A DNA stretch of 64,000 bases from SpSt-333 sp964371615 (GTDB lineage: Bacteria; Bacteroidota; Ignavibacteria; UBA10030; UBA8401): the NCBI GenBank assembly GCA_964371615.1, contig CAYJMS010000004.1, positions 186,001 to 250,000 of the forward strand, read 5' to 3'. Both the position numbers and the translations under genes were made by a program. Under the pieces are notes generated by a model. That model was not told the origin of the DNA. It ran no database searches and was given only the letters and a program-made list of their open reading frames with translations. Shown here piece after piece: positions 1 through 8,877 of this stretch. The number at the start of each line of letters is the position of its first letter. Position 1 is the first letter of the stretch.

Positions 1-2564
1 GCGACAAACAAATCCGATTTCAAATCGGGATCCAGAAACCCGCTTGCCAACAATACTTTTACTCTCGGATTAATTTTTTTCAACGCCCAAAACTCTTCGA
101 TACCGCTCAGTTTCGGAAGGCCGATATCGGTGAAGACAAGGTCAATCTTATTGTGGTTTTGCCGATAGAGCGAGACCGCCTCATCCCCGTCGGTGGCAAT
201 AATTACCGAGTATCCTTTGGCCGTCAATATCGATGTGACGACATCACGCAATAACTCTTCGTCTTCTACCAATAGGATCGTCTCTTGTCCGCCTTTGACC
301 GCTCGGCGTATCGACGGATCGGCAGCCTGACTCGGCGAGACTTCCTGCGGAATCGGAATATACAAATAAAATGTGGTTCCTTTTCCGACCGCGCTCTCGA
401 CATCGACAAAACCGTGGTGGGTTTGTGCAACACCCGTCACAACGGCCAGACCCATACCGGTCCCCTTTCCGACGTCTTTGGTCGTAAAGAACGGATCAAA
501 TATCCGTTTTTGTGTGGCAGAATCGATTCCTGTTCCCGTATCGGCGACGCTGATTTGAATATATCGGTCATAGCGCGCTTCGGGATATTTTGTTGCCACG
601 CTTTCTTTGTTCAGAACCTTGATTGCGATTGTCAATTCACCCCCCTTGGGCATGGCATCGCGTGCATTGACGCAGAGATTCAACATTGCCTGGTGCAACT
701 GTGTCTGGTCCGCATGGATCTCCGGAATTTCGTTCGGTATGTCTTCCTTAATCGTAATAATCTTTGGAAACGTCTCCTGCAGCATACTGTTCAATTCCCG
801 GATCAGATCGGTGATCTTTACCGATTTGAATGAGACATCCGATTTCCGTGCAAAAGTCAATATTTGCTTTACCAATGCGGCGCCACGGTTTACTGCTTTG
901 GCTATGGCGCTAAGGCTCTCCTGCAACTTCACAGTGTCGACCGGACCGCGTTGCAATAACGTCGAGTAGGCGAGAATGATGCCGAGAATATTGTTGAAAT
1001 CGTGTGCAATTCCTCCTGCGAGCGTGCCGATGCTTTCGACCTTCTGTGTTTGGAAGAGCTGCTGTTGGAGATTTTTCTGTTCGGTCACATCCTGTTTGAT
1101 GGCGATAAAATTGGTGATAATCCCCTGATCGTTGATGACGGGAGTAACGGTCATTTCTTCCGTGTAGAGATCCCCGTTTTTCCGTTTATTAACGATCTCG
1201 TTTCTCCACACTCTGCCGGACTTGATCGTTTCCCACATCGTTTTGTAAAACTGATCGCTTTGCATGCCCGATTTCAGTACGCTGGTTTTTTGTCCGATCA
1301 CCTCTTCCGGGAGATAACCGGTGAGCACCGTAAACGCGGGATTCACCGAGATGATCATCCCCTTCACATCCGTGATGACGATGGCATTGGCGGCAGATTG
1401 AAGCGCCATGGTATGCAGCAGAAGTTTCTCTTCTGTTTTTTTCCTGTCACTGATGTCGTGGATAATGGTGTGGAGATATTCCTTCCCGCTGATTTCAATT
1501 TTACTTGTAAATACTTCTACATCCCGAATCGTTCCGTTCGCAAGGCGGTGGCGAAATTCGAAATACACCCGTTTTCGACTCCGTGCATTCTCCATCTCAA
1601 TCATCAATTCCTCCCGCGGCAAGGTATTGATTTGGTCCATTGTCATCGACAATAACCGTGCTCTGGTCCATCCATAGAATCGCACCGCCGCTTCGTTTGC
1701 ATCGACCACACCTCCGTTCACCGGATCGATCAGGAACATGACGGCAAGATTATCCTGGAAGATGCTCCGGAATCGCTTCTCGCTTTCGCGCAATGCATTC
1801 TTTGCGACCACTTGTTCTGTGATATCCACCGACGTACAGGTGATTCCGTTCACTGTGCCATCGGCATTGTATAACGGTTCGATCGTGACATCATTGTAAT
1901 ACAATTTCCCATTGATGGTCGTCTTTATCGTTTCCCGAATCGTCTCGCCGTCGTCGAGCACTTTTTGCTTCATCAGCGTCAGCAGCAATGCTTCATCTGC
2001 CGGCAGCATGTCGGCGTCGGTTTTCCCGATCACCGCATTGACATCGTATGTCGCAACAGGGTGATACAACCAGGTATACCGCAACGACCGGTCTTGCGTG
2101 AAGACCGTCACCGGAGAATTATCCAGGGCATAACGGAAGCGTTCTTCGCTGGTTCGAAGCGCAATTTCAAACGCCTGTTTTTCCTTAATGAGTTTCTGTT
2201 TTTCGATGGCTGCTTGCATCGCCGGAATCAAACGGTGCAAATGTTCTTTAATGATGTAGTCATCCGCGCCTGCCTTCATACAACTGACAGCAGTCGATTC
2301 GTTGATGGACCCCGTCACAAGCACAAACGGAATGTCGGAAGCGATCTGTTGGCGGATCGTTAGCGCCTTCAACCCGTCGAAGACCGGCAGGTTGTAATCG
2401 GATAAAATGATGTCGGGAACGTATTCGCTCAATGCAGTGCGATAATCACGTTCGGTCTGAACCCGTCGAACCGTTGCGGAGTAATGCTTGTCCAGTTCCA
2501 GCGAGAGGAGCTTTGCATCGTTTGGATCGTCTTCAACAAGTAATATGGAAATTGAGGGTTTCAT
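1..2564 (-). CDS. Hybrid sensor histidine kinase (REC-PAS-PAS-PAS-HisKA-HATPase-REC), C-terminus cut by window edge
   Basis: I translated the minus strand from the ATG at 2564; it stays open to base 1, giving about 854 codons with the end missing. Residues 1-120 form a receiver domain with acidic pair DD12-13 and phospho-acceptor Asp56 in ILSDYNLP. Three PAS domains follow (about 150-515), then a HisKA box GIAHDFNNIL with His521. An HATPase lobe follows with an NARDAMPKGGEL N-box and a DTGTGI G1 box. A second receiver starts near residue 785 (ILLVEDEELL) and is truncated. No transmembrane segment is visible, so it is probably cytoplasmic and takes input from its N-terminal receiver and PAS sensors. 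It lies 63 nt downstream of the response-regulator gene and reads the same way, so it probably belongs to the same signalling operon. The ligand is unknown. Confidence 0.93.
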   Translation of the reverse strand, partial: MKPSISILLVEDDPNDAKLLSLELDKHYSATVRRVQTERDYRTALSEYVPDIILSDYNLPVFDGLKALTIRQQIASDIPFVLVTGSINESTAVSCMKAGADDYIIKEHLHRLIPAMQAAIEKQKLIKEKQAFEIALRTSEERFRYALDNSPVTVFTQDRSLRYTWLYHPVATYDVNAVIGKTDADMLPADEALLLTLMKQKVLDDGETIRETIKTTINGKLYYNDVTIEPLYNADGTVNGITCTSVDITEQVVAKNALRESEKRFRSIFQDNLAVMFLIDPVNGGVVDANEAAVRFYGWTRARLLSMTMDQINTLPREELMIEMENARSRKRVYFEFRHRLANGTIRDVEVFTSKIEISGKEYLHTIIHDISDRKKTEEKLLLHTMALQSAANAIVITDVKGMIISVNPAFTVLTGYLPEEVIGQKTSVLKSGMQSDQFYKTMWETIKSGRVWRNEIVNKRKNGDLYTEEMTVTPVINDQGIITNFIAIKQDVTEQKNLQQQLFQTQKVESIGTLAGGIAHDFNNILGIILAYSTLLQRGPVDTVKLQESLSAIAKAVNRGAALVKQILTFARKSDVSFKSVKITDLIRELNSMLQETFPKIITIKEDIPNEIPEIHADQTQLHQAMLNLCVNARDAMPKGGELTIAIKVLNKESVATKYPEARYDRYIQISVADTGTGIDSATQKRIFDPFFTTKDVGKGTGMGLAVVTGVAQTHHGFVDVESAVGKGTTFYLYIPIPQEVSPSQAADPSIRRAVKGGQETILLVEDEELLRDVVTSILTAKGYSVIIATDGDEAVSLYRQNHNKIDLVFTDIGLPKLSGIEEFWALKKINPRVKVLLASGFLDPDLKSDLFV

Positions 2565-2627
2565 AATTGCAAACATTAAAATACGAGAGTATTGTCGCTG
2601 TTCATACCGTTGAGAAGTCTCTTTGAA

Positions 2628-3071
2628 TCATTTCGCCGGTTCATTAATAATGAGCCAGTAGAGTCCCAGTTCCGCCACCGACGCAATAAATTGATCGAAA
2701 TCCAGCGGTTTGACAACGTAACTATTGACTCCCAATTTGTATCCTTCCACAATATCCCGCTCTTCCTTTGAGGAGGTGAGGATGACCACGGGAATGGTCC
2801 GTGTCGTCTCGTCGGCTTTGATCGCCCTCAGCACTTCGAGACCATCCACCTTCGGCAGTTTGAGATCGAGCAGGATGAGTTTTAATTTTTCATGAACATT
2901 TCTTTCTGCATATTGACCGCGATGAAAAATATAGTCAAGCGCTTCGGCACCGTCATTGACCACTTGTACGTGGTTGGCTAGGTTGTTCTTCTGCAATGCA
3001 CGCATGGTCAGTTTGACATCGTTCGGATTATCTTCAACAAGCAATATATCCAATATACGTTCGTTCTCCAT
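2628..3071 (-). CDS. Rcp1-like single-domain response regulator
   Basis: A CheY-like receiver of about 147 residues with no output domain. The acidic patch is ED13-14, the phospho-acceptor is Asp69 in LLDLKLPK, the conserved Thr/Ser lies in ILTSS, and Lys lies in VVKPLD. The ED-NPND opening and the LDLKLPKVDG motif match the Rcp1 subfamily that partners phytochrome-like and PAS kinases. I prefer the ATG at 3071 (MENERILDI) over an upstream GTG at 3116, because the receiver fold begins directly after it. It starts 7 nt past the stop of the LytS-type kinase gene, so the two are almost certainly co-transcribed and are likely cognate partners. Without a DNA-binding domain it probably relays phosphate to another protein, for example the hybrid kinase encoded next. 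Confidence 0.92.
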   Translation of the reverse strand: MENERILDILLVEDNPNDVKLTMRALQKNNLANHVQVVNDGAEALDYIFHRGQYAERNVHEKLKLILLDLKLPKVDGLEVLRAIKADETTRTIPVVILTSSKEERDIVEGYKLGVNSYVVKPLDFDQFIASVAELGLYWLIINEPAK

Positions 3072-3078
3072 ACTCACC

Positions 3079-4899
3079 TCATTGTATTGTGGGAAGCGAA
3101 AAATAAAAAACCGCACCGTGACCTATTGTCGATTCTCCCTTTGTCAAACCGCCGTGACGTTCGATGACCCGTTTGACGATCGCCAGTCCGACTCCCGTCC
3201 CTTCAAATTCATCGGTACGATGAAGCCGTTGAAATACACCGAATAATTTGTTCGCATAGGTATTGTCGAATCCCGCACCGTTATCAGCAACGGAATACGT
3301 GATCATACCGTTATCGGCGACAGCAGCGACGGTGATTTCCGGATGATCGGTTTTGCCGGTAAACTTTAATGCATTGCTCAAGAGATTCACAATCACCTGC
3401 TTGATCAGCGAGTGATCTCCGTATGCCGGGGGAATTTCGTTCAAAACGAACCGGACGTTCGACCTGCCGTCTTGCTGAATCAATTCATCGAACGACTGAC
3501 GGAACAACCGGTGCATATCGATTGTATCGGATGTCAACTCTTTGCGGCTGAGGCGGGAGAGTTCCAGCAAGTCGTCGATCAACACGCTCATATTTTTGGT
3601 GTTCGTCATGATATCAGACAGTAATTCTTTGGCATCGTCGTCCAACGTATCGCGGTAATCATCATGAAGAATTTTGGTAAATCCATTGATGGCTCTGAGC
3701 GGTGCACGCAGATCGTGCGAAACGGAATAACTGAATGCTTCGAGTTCTTTGTTTGCCCGTTCGAGATCTATAGTGCGGCGAAATACCCGTTCTTCCAACT
3801 CTTCGTTTAAGGCAGCAAGCCGTTCCTGTGTAATCTTCTGATCCTCCACTACGCTCAACAGTACTTTACGGGATTGTTCCGTCACATCGAGCAGCTTTGT
3901 AATCTCTTCTTTCGCTGTGAGGATTTTCATCTCCGATTCTTTGTGTGCGGTGATATCCCTGTTGCTCCCACGGGTGCCTAAAAATTCACTCTCAGCATTG
4001 TACACCGGCACACACGTATGTCCAATCCATCGTATAGTGCCGTCGCGTTGTACGATACGAAAATCTATCTGGTCATGGCGCTGCGCATCTGCGACGGTTC
4101 TATGTTGCTGGAAGAGTGTATGATCGTCAGGATGTACTATCGCGTCCAGCAGTTTCGGATCGTCATAAAATTCCTGTGGAGCATATCCCGATAGCTTTTC
4201 GCAGGAGGTGGAACAATAAATGAATTGGTGATCCGGTCCGACCCAATATTCCCAATCGGACGTGTAATCTGTAACGAGCCGGAGTTTCGTCTCATCTTTT
4301 TTTATTTTTTCCAACAACTGATCGCGTTGCAGGCGGCGTATCATCATCATGCCTAACAAAGCTGTTCCCAACGGATAAATGATCATGACCGGCAGTGAAA
4401 TATTTTGGAGCACATTCACCGCAATATCCCAGGGGAAAGTGAACATCAATAGTATCATCACGACATGCACGATGATGCCGAATCGGTAAAAATCCCAAAA
4501 TGTATAGTGCTCAAGATCCTTTTTTACGCGATGCCGCCACAGCAAACCGATCGAGCCGGTAGCAACAATAACCAAAATTCCGGTGACGATTCCCACCCCG
4601 CCTTGATAATAGCGGTACATGGCAGTCATCACCATCGCTATTACGGTAGGGACGGTCCCGAAAAACAAACCGGAAATGCTGAGCAATATCGACCGGGTAT
4701 CGAAAATGGCGCCGCTTTCCAGTGTCCAATGAGTAACAATGACTATGACACCGATGATGCCGACAACGAGACCGACCGGCACTTTATACGGAGACGATTC
4801 TCCGGGACGCCATCGCACCACGAACAGATCGAAAATGAACACCAGCATTAAGAGTAATGCCGTATTATAGGTCAGGAAGAGGAATGAGGTTTCAACCAT
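3079..4899 (-). CDS. Membrane histidine kinase with LytS-type 5TM sensor and PAS domain
   Basis: About 606 residues. Residues 1-200 are hydrophobic, with FDTRSILLSISGLFFG and YRYYQGG motifs typical of the 5TM-LYT (LytS/YehU) sensor region. A PAS domain follows (about 210-330), then a coiled coil, a HisKA box FSYSVSHDLRAPL with His395, and an HATPase domain with NALKF and GVGLAIVKR motifs. The family autophosphorylates and passes phosphate to a receiver, here most simply the adjacent response regulator. I chose the ATG at 4899 because AAGG lies about 8 nt upstream and the start overlaps the upstream stop as ATGGTTGA, a translational-coupling arrangement. An in-frame start at 4953 lies inside the preceding gene. 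The signal sensed is unknown. Confidence 0.93.
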   Translation of the reverse strand: MVETSFLFLTYNTALLLMLVFIFDLFVVRWRPGESSPYKVPVGLVVGIIGVIVIVTHWTLESGAIFDTRSILLSISGLFFGTVPTVIAMVMTAMYRYYQGGVGIVTGILVIVATGSIGLLWRHRVKKDLEHYTFWDFYRFGIIVHVVMILLMFTFPWDIAVNVLQNISLPVMIIYPLGTALLGMMMIRRLQRDQLLEKIKKDETKLRLVTDYTSDWEYWVGPDHQFIYCSTSCEKLSGYAPQEFYDDPKLLDAIVHPDDHTLFQQHRTVADAQRHDQIDFRIVQRDGTIRWIGHTCVPVYNAESEFLGTRGSNRDITAHKESEMKILTAKEEITKLLDVTEQSRKVLLSVVEDQKITQERLAALNEELEERVFRRTIDLERANKELEAFSYSVSHDLRAPLRAINGFTKILHDDYRDTLDDDAKELLSDIMTNTKNMSVLIDDLLELSRLSRKELTSDTIDMHRLFRQSFDELIQQDGRSNVRFVLNEIPPAYGDHSLIKQVIVNLLSNALKFTGKTDHPEITVAAVADNGMITYSVADNGAGFDNTYANKLFGVFQRLHRTDEFEGTGVGLAIVKRVIERHGGLTKGESTIGHGAVFYFSLPTIQ

Positions 4900-6547
4900 G
4901 AACATCACCTTCCCCTTTGACGCTTGAATAGCGAACCGGCCTGTTGCTCTCACTCAACAATGTATTCACTTCCGTCTTCAGTTCCATGATCCGGTTTTCG
5001 CGCCCGAGCGTCGCTTCGTGCCACCGCTGCAGTTCGAGCATCTGTTCTTTGATTCTCACCTCAACAGCCTTGCGCTCCGTAATGTCCCTCATAATCACAT
5101 GGATAACGTTTTTGTCTCCAAGTTTAAACGGTGCAGCAATAGTCTCCACGTCGATAAGTGTGCCGTCGATACAGACGATCTTATCTTCCATCAGCGGTGC
5201 GGCTGCACCGGTTTTCAGCAACGCATCGATGCGGTCGCGGATGACGGGTTGATAATCCGGATGAAACAACTCCAGCGGGTGTTTACCGATCAGATCGTTG
5301 TTACTCTTTGCGCGGAACAATTTCACGCATGCCGCATTGACAAATGTTATTCTGTTTTCTGCATTGATAAATATTGCATCCGGGGAATGTTCGATAAGAT
5401 TACGGTATTTTATTTCGCTTTCACGGATCGCATCCTCCGTCCGCTTGCGGTTGGTGATATCATGGGCAACGCCGAATAACACATTTTCTTCCGGGTAAGG
5501 ATAGGAGTTCCAGGAAAGCCACTTGACAGTGCCGTCTTTGCACATATATCTGTTTTCAAACTGATAGACTTCTTTCCCTTCCACAATCGTTGATGCAATA
5601 TTGGCGGTGGAATTTCTATCGTCGGCATGGACAAATTCAAGATACGGCTTCGAAAGCAATTCCTCCGTACTCCACCCCAGCGTCCGTTCCCACGAGGGAT
5701 TCAGCACTTTAAAGTATCCGTCGAAGCCGGCAATGCACAACATATCGATCGAATGGAGGAAGATCTTTTCGCTGGTCTTGAGTTTTTCTTCTGCCAATTT
5801 TTTATCGGTGATGTCGGTATGTGTTCCCAGCATTCGGAGCGGTCGTCCCAACGCATCATAGTGAACGATCTTTCCGATGGAGAGAATCCATTTCCAATCG
5901 CCGGATTTCGTTCGCTGTTGAAATTCGACACGATAATCGGGGATTTTCCCCGCGATGTAGTCTCGATACACTGCCGCCACCGTTTCTTTGTCATTAGGGT
6001 GAAGCCGTTCGATCCATGCTTCGTTGGTTTCGACAAAGGTGCCGGCATCGTATCCCAGCATTGTTGCATATTCCGGACTGACTACCGTTTCACCGGTTTG
6101 AATGTTTAAGTCAAAGAATCCTTGATTTGCCGCTTTTAATGCGAGACGAAGCCGTTCTTCGTTTTGCCGGATCTGCTGATCCTGTCTCTTTCGCTCAGTG
6201 ATGTCGGTATGGATACCGATGACCCGCAATGGTTTTCCGTCAACGGAGCGGCTGACAATTTTCCCTCTGTCCAGAATCCATTTATACGTTCCATCCTTGC
6301 ACAACAAGCGTTGTTCGCATTCATACACGGTTGTCTTGCCGTCAAAGTGCTTCTGCATTTCCTCGTAAGCCTTCGGCAGGTCATCCGGATGGACCCGGTT
6401 TTCCCATTCAACAAGCGAATGGGTGATTTCATTCTCTTCGTATCCGAGCATTGCTTTCCATTGCGGTGAAAAATAGACATCATTGGTTTGAATATTCCAA
6501 TCCCATAAACCGTCTCCGGCCCCTTCAAGAGCGAACTTCCACCGCAA
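4892..6547 (-). CDS. Multi-PAS sensor protein without kinase domain (downstream half of an amber-split frame)
   Basis: 551 residues with four PAS/PAC modules (PAC tails such as HTDITERKR and MRDITERKA) and a C-terminal coiled coil. No HisKA or ATPase domain is present. The tail (HEATLGRENRIMELKTEVN) is of the kind seen in PAS proteins encoded directly ahead of a kinase, and this stop overlaps the start of the LytS-type kinase. The gene begins with TTG at 6547. It is exactly in frame with the upstream PAS gene, separated only by the TAG at 6557-6559 and three codons. The sequence after the stop (ESELRWKFALEGAGDG) is the usual start of an internal PAS repeat, which implies one ancestral protein. 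TAGGAG, which includes the stop codon itself, lies 6 nt before the TTG and could drive reinitiation. It may be functional as a split protein, or be the back half of a pseudogene. Confidence 0.8.
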   Translation of the reverse strand: MRWKFALEGAGDGLWDWNIQTNDVYFSPQWKAMLGYEENEITHSLVEWENRVHPDDLPKAYEEMQKHFDGKTTVYECEQRLLCKDGTYKWILDRGKIVSRSVDGKPLRVIGIHTDITERKRQDQQIRQNEERLRLALKAANQGFFDLNIQTGETVVSPEYATMLGYDAGTFVETNEAWIERLHPNDKETVAAVYRDYIAGKIPDYRVEFQQRTKSGDWKWILSIGKIVHYDALGRPLRMLGTHTDITDKKLAEEKLKTSEKIFLHSIDMLCIAGFDGYFKVLNPSWERTLGWSTEELLSKPYLEFVHADDRNSTANIASTIVEGKEVYQFENRYMCKDGTVKWLSWNSYPYPEENVLFGVAHDITNRKRTEDAIRESEIKYRNLIEHSPDAIFINAENRITFVNAACVKLFRAKSNNDLIGKHPLELFHPDYQPVIRDRIDALLKTGAAAPLMEDKIVCIDGTLIDVETIAAPFKLGDKNVIHVIMRDITERKAVEVRIKEQMLELQRWHEATLGRENRIMELKTEVNTLLSESNRPVRYSSVKGEGDVHG

Positions 6548-6559
6548 TTCGCTCTCCTA
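6548..6559 (-). promoter_or_regulatory. Shine-Dalgarno formed by the amber stop
   Basis: TAGGAG, whose first three bases are the stop codon of the upstream PAS gene, lies 6 nt before TTG 6547. This is a near-ideal site for termination-reinitiation between the two halves. Confidence 0.65.
6557..6559 (-). other. In-frame amber codon splitting the PAS sensor
   Basis: On the minus strand the frame reads CTG TAG GAG AGC GAA TTG CGG. The only interruption between the two PAS halves is this TAG; no bases are gained or lost. TAGGAG also forms a Shine-Dalgarno-like element 6 nt before the TTG at 6547. A single substitution (for example from CAG, AAG or GAG) would explain it. Confidence 0.9.
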
Positions 6560-8329
6560 CAGCGCCTGTTCAAAGACTTTTTGAGCCGTAACATCCCACA
6601 CTGTTGAGATCACTAAATGACTTCCGGGAATTGGGGTGTTACGTGCATTGACGTACGTTGTCTTCTCTCCCTTTCGCGATAACGGAATCTCTTCCCAGTG
6701 CATTCTCTCCGGATCACCGGTGGCGATATCGTCTAGGACCCTGCGTTTGATTCCTTCCCTAAAAACGGGATCTTCATAAACGACATCCCAGAAACTATCG
6801 GGAGCAGCCAGAGCTTCTTTTGTGGTACGGTAAAAGCGGGGAAAATTATCGTTCATAAATGTAAAATGAACTGCAGGATCTACCGAATTGACAGCGATGC
6901 CGATCGGCAGATTGCTCATAATTGCTCGCTGGAATTCTTCCGTCTTGCGAATCGACTCTTCCGCCTGCTTGCGTTCCTCAATATTGCGGGCAACGGCGAT
7001 AATTCTGGAGATCCCGCCGAACTCTGTCTTTCGCATCGACATTTCGATCCAAAATGTCTCCCCGTTTTTCTTTTTTGCCTTCCACTCAAATGTCTGCGGG
7101 CCTTCCCGCATGGCTTTTCGTATGTGGATCTTCGCCATATCGTCGGTGTACGGGGAGACGTTGGAACTCAAATCGCCGATCCGTAACGGGAACACTTCCA
7201 TTTTCATTTCATAGCCGTACATGGTCAGCATGGCGTCATTCACGTCGGTGATGATACCGGTAACGGCATCGTGAATGAAGATCGCTTCGTTGGTAGAGTT
7301 GAATATCTCCCGATAATTCTTCTCGCTTTCCAACAACGCTTCCTCAATCCGTTGGCGTTCAGTGACATCGTTGACCAGAATCAACTCCGCCCGCTTTCCC
7401 TCGAACAGAAGCGTATGAGACAGGATGTCGACATTGATGATCGATTCATCTTTCTTTCGATGCCGCCACTGTCCCGATCGGTTGGTTCCTTCGACGATAT
7501 TTTCCACACTTTCGAGCAACCGCGGAATTTCTTCAAGCGGACGGATGTCTTTTATAGTCATGGCAAGGAATTCTTCGCGCGAATATCCGTAGAGCATCAC
7601 TGCCGCGTCGTTTACCGCGAGGAATGCCAATGAATCACGATCGTAAATCCACATCGGCTGGGGGTTGTTATCGAAGAGATATTGATATTTCTTTTTCTCC
7701 TCTACCAACACCGCTTCCTCGATTAATTGAGGTGAAATGTCGCGGATAATGATGCTGTTCACTTCCGCGCCATGAACATCACGAAATATATTCGAAGAGA
7801 TCTGCGCGGGAAATACCGTCCCGTCGCGCCGCACCATGCTGATGACGCCGCTGTATGATCCGGTCCTTTTTCTTTCTTCAATAGCGACCTTCAATCGGGG
7901 ATCGGTCGCAACCACCAGCGCGTTGCTTCCAAGTGCACAAATTGCCTTTTCGGTTCGCTGAAACATGGTGCAGGCCGCGGGATTTGCCGACAAGATCGTA
8001 CCGTCCGTTTTCGTTATGAGAATCGCATCGGAACTTTTTTCGACCATCATCCGGTATTGCTCTTCCTTTATTTCGAGCTGTTTCTCTTTATCCAATCGGC
8101 TTGCCTGTACGTGTTCCAAATGCCGGAACTGCGATCGAAGAGTCAGATAAAGCAGAATGGAGGTGACGGTGACGAAGAACAATCCTTTATAGGTCTGGAT
8201 AATATTCAGTGCGAACAGGTCATTCACCAGCGCGGAAACCAAATTGTCCGAAAAGAAAATCCATAATCCGGCGACGCCGGCGTAGAGGAGTGCAGTGCGA
8301 AGGGATATGAGCGATAATTTTGACGTCAT
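6557..8329 (-). CDS. Membrane-anchored multi-PAS sensor protein (upstream half of an amber-split frame)
   Basis: About 590 residues from the ATG at 8329. Two N-terminal membrane segments (around LLYAGVAGLWIFFSD and GLFFVTVTSILLYLTLR) flank a short periplasmic loop. Four PAS modules follow, each ending in a PAC motif such as IRDISPQLIEE or ARNIEERKQAEE. It stops at TAG 6557-6559 just after a PAS linker, at a point where related proteins continue into another PAS. It has no kinase domain, so alone it could only sense and would need a partner. I chose 8329 over an in-frame TTG at 8380 because the membrane anchor starts right after it and a GATAGG element lies upstream. It is the first gene of the signalling cluster. 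Confidence 0.82.
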   Translation of the reverse strand: MTSKLSLISLRTALLYAGVAGLWIFFSDNLVSALVNDLFALNIIQTYKGLFFVTVTSILLYLTLRSQFRHLEHVQASRLDKEKQLEIKEEQYRMMVEKSSDAILITKTDGTILSANPAACTMFQRTEKAICALGSNALVVATDPRLKVAIEERKRTGSYSGVISMVRRDGTVFPAQISSNIFRDVHGAEVNSIIIRDISPQLIEEAVLVEEKKKYQYLFDNNPQPMWIYDRDSLAFLAVNDAAVMLYGYSREEFLAMTIKDIRPLEEIPRLLESVENIVEGTNRSGQWRHRKKDESIINVDILSHTLLFEGKRAELILVNDVTERQRIEEALLESEKNYREIFNSTNEAIFIHDAVTGIITDVNDAMLTMYGYEMKMEVFPLRIGDLSSNVSPYTDDMAKIHIRKAMREGPQTFEWKAKKKNGETFWIEMSMRKTEFGGISRIIAVARNIEERKQAEESIRKTEEFQRAIMSNLPIGIAVNSVDPAVHFTFMNDNFPRFYRTTKEALAAPDSFWDVVYEDPVFREGIKRRVLDDIATGDPERMHWEEIPLSRKGEKTTYVNARNTPIPGSHLVISTVWDVTAQKVFEQAL

Positions 8330-8380
8330 AGCATACCTATCGGGGAAGAAACGAGTTCGATGGTCGCCTTGATGATTCAA

Positions 8381-8702
8381 TATATCTGCACATCATTCCG
8401 AGTACGGTTTAGAATTGATGGAATCCAGGAATTGCAGATTATTTAATGCCCCATAGTAAAGTAGAAAACGGAAAGAAGTAATGCAAGGCGGGAGCCATTA
8501 TCGAAATAGGTATGTATTGCCAATAGAGAAATAAAAATGATTTCCGGCTGCATTTAGGCACATTGATGGGTGACGACAATATCCGGTTAATTAAATACAC
8601 ATTCTAAACATCATCTATAAATTCTTATAATTTTATCATGTCTACCTCAATCGACAGAGAATGTACTGTACAAGAAATGGTGTTGCTGTTTTAAAATGGT
8701 TT
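8381..8702. other. Intergenic region with no gene seen
   Basis: This lies between the 5' end of the PAS signalling cluster and the duplicated terminator/tRNA fragment. I see no open frame of useful length, no RNA gene and no convincing promoter boxes. The promoter of the minus-strand signalling cluster should lie near 8380-8450, but I cannot identify it with confidence. Confidence 0.5.
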
Positions 8703-8703
8703 A

Positions 8704-8757
8704 AAATAAAAAAGTCCTGATTTCTCAGGACTTTTTGTCGTACACCCGACAAGATTC
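8704..8757. repeat. Copy 1 of a duplicated terminator plus tRNA-Arg 3' end
   Basis: This segment has the hairpin AGTCCTGA-TTTC-TCAGGACT (8713-8732) followed by GTACACCCGACAAGATTC (8740-8757). The latter is identical to the last 17 bases of the tRNA-Arg gene plus one flanking base. Copy 2 is the real tRNA 3' end and terminator at 8842-8894. The offset is 138 bp, with a 1-bp difference between the hairpin and the tRNA piece. The similarity stops inside the T-loop, so this is a fragment and not a second tRNA. It may be an attachment-site scar from a tRNA-targeting integrase or a local duplication. Confidence 0.85.
8713..8737. terminator. Orphan copy of the tRNA terminator hairpin
   Basis: The same 8-bp stem as the tRNA terminator, AGTCCTGA/TCAGGACT, flanked by A-rich sequence on the left and TTTTT on the right, so it could terminate in both directions. 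No functional tRNA is attached to this copy. Confidence 0.7.
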
Positions 8758-8759
8758 TC

Positions 8760-8785
8760 CGCCAGAGGCGCATCCGCCTCCGGCG
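8760..8785. repeat. GC-rich inverted repeat
   Basis: CGCCAGAGGCG and CGCCTCCGGCG, separated by CATC, form an 11-bp stem with one mismatch. It is much more GC-rich than its surroundings and lies between the two tRNA 3'-end copies. It could be a small dispersed palindromic repeat; no second copy was noticed in the window. Confidence 0.6.
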
Positions 8786-8836
8786 CAGAACTTGCCTGTC
8801 CGCCGATCTTTATTGCGAATAACCCTCGCTTTGTAT

Positions 8837-8870
8837 TTTTAAAAATAAAAAGTCCTGATTTCTCAGGACT
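8837..8870 (-). terminator. Rho-independent terminator of tRNA-Arg
   Basis: Read on the minus strand, the tRNA is followed by an 8-bp stem AGTCCTGA/TCAGGACT with a 4-nt loop (8851-8870), then a T-rich tail (TTTTATTTTTAAAAATAC). The spacing of about 8 nt after the tRNA 3' end fits a tRNA terminator. Confidence 0.85.
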
Positions 8871-8877
8871 TCTCTAG

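Noticed and set aside
285..833. Plus-strand ORFs across the signalling cluster
   Set aside because: They are antisense shadows of the kinase genes, without Shine-Dalgarno sequence or protein-family features.
8740..8757. Second tRNA gene
   Set aside because: Only the last 17 bases of the tRNA are present; D and anticodon arms are absent.
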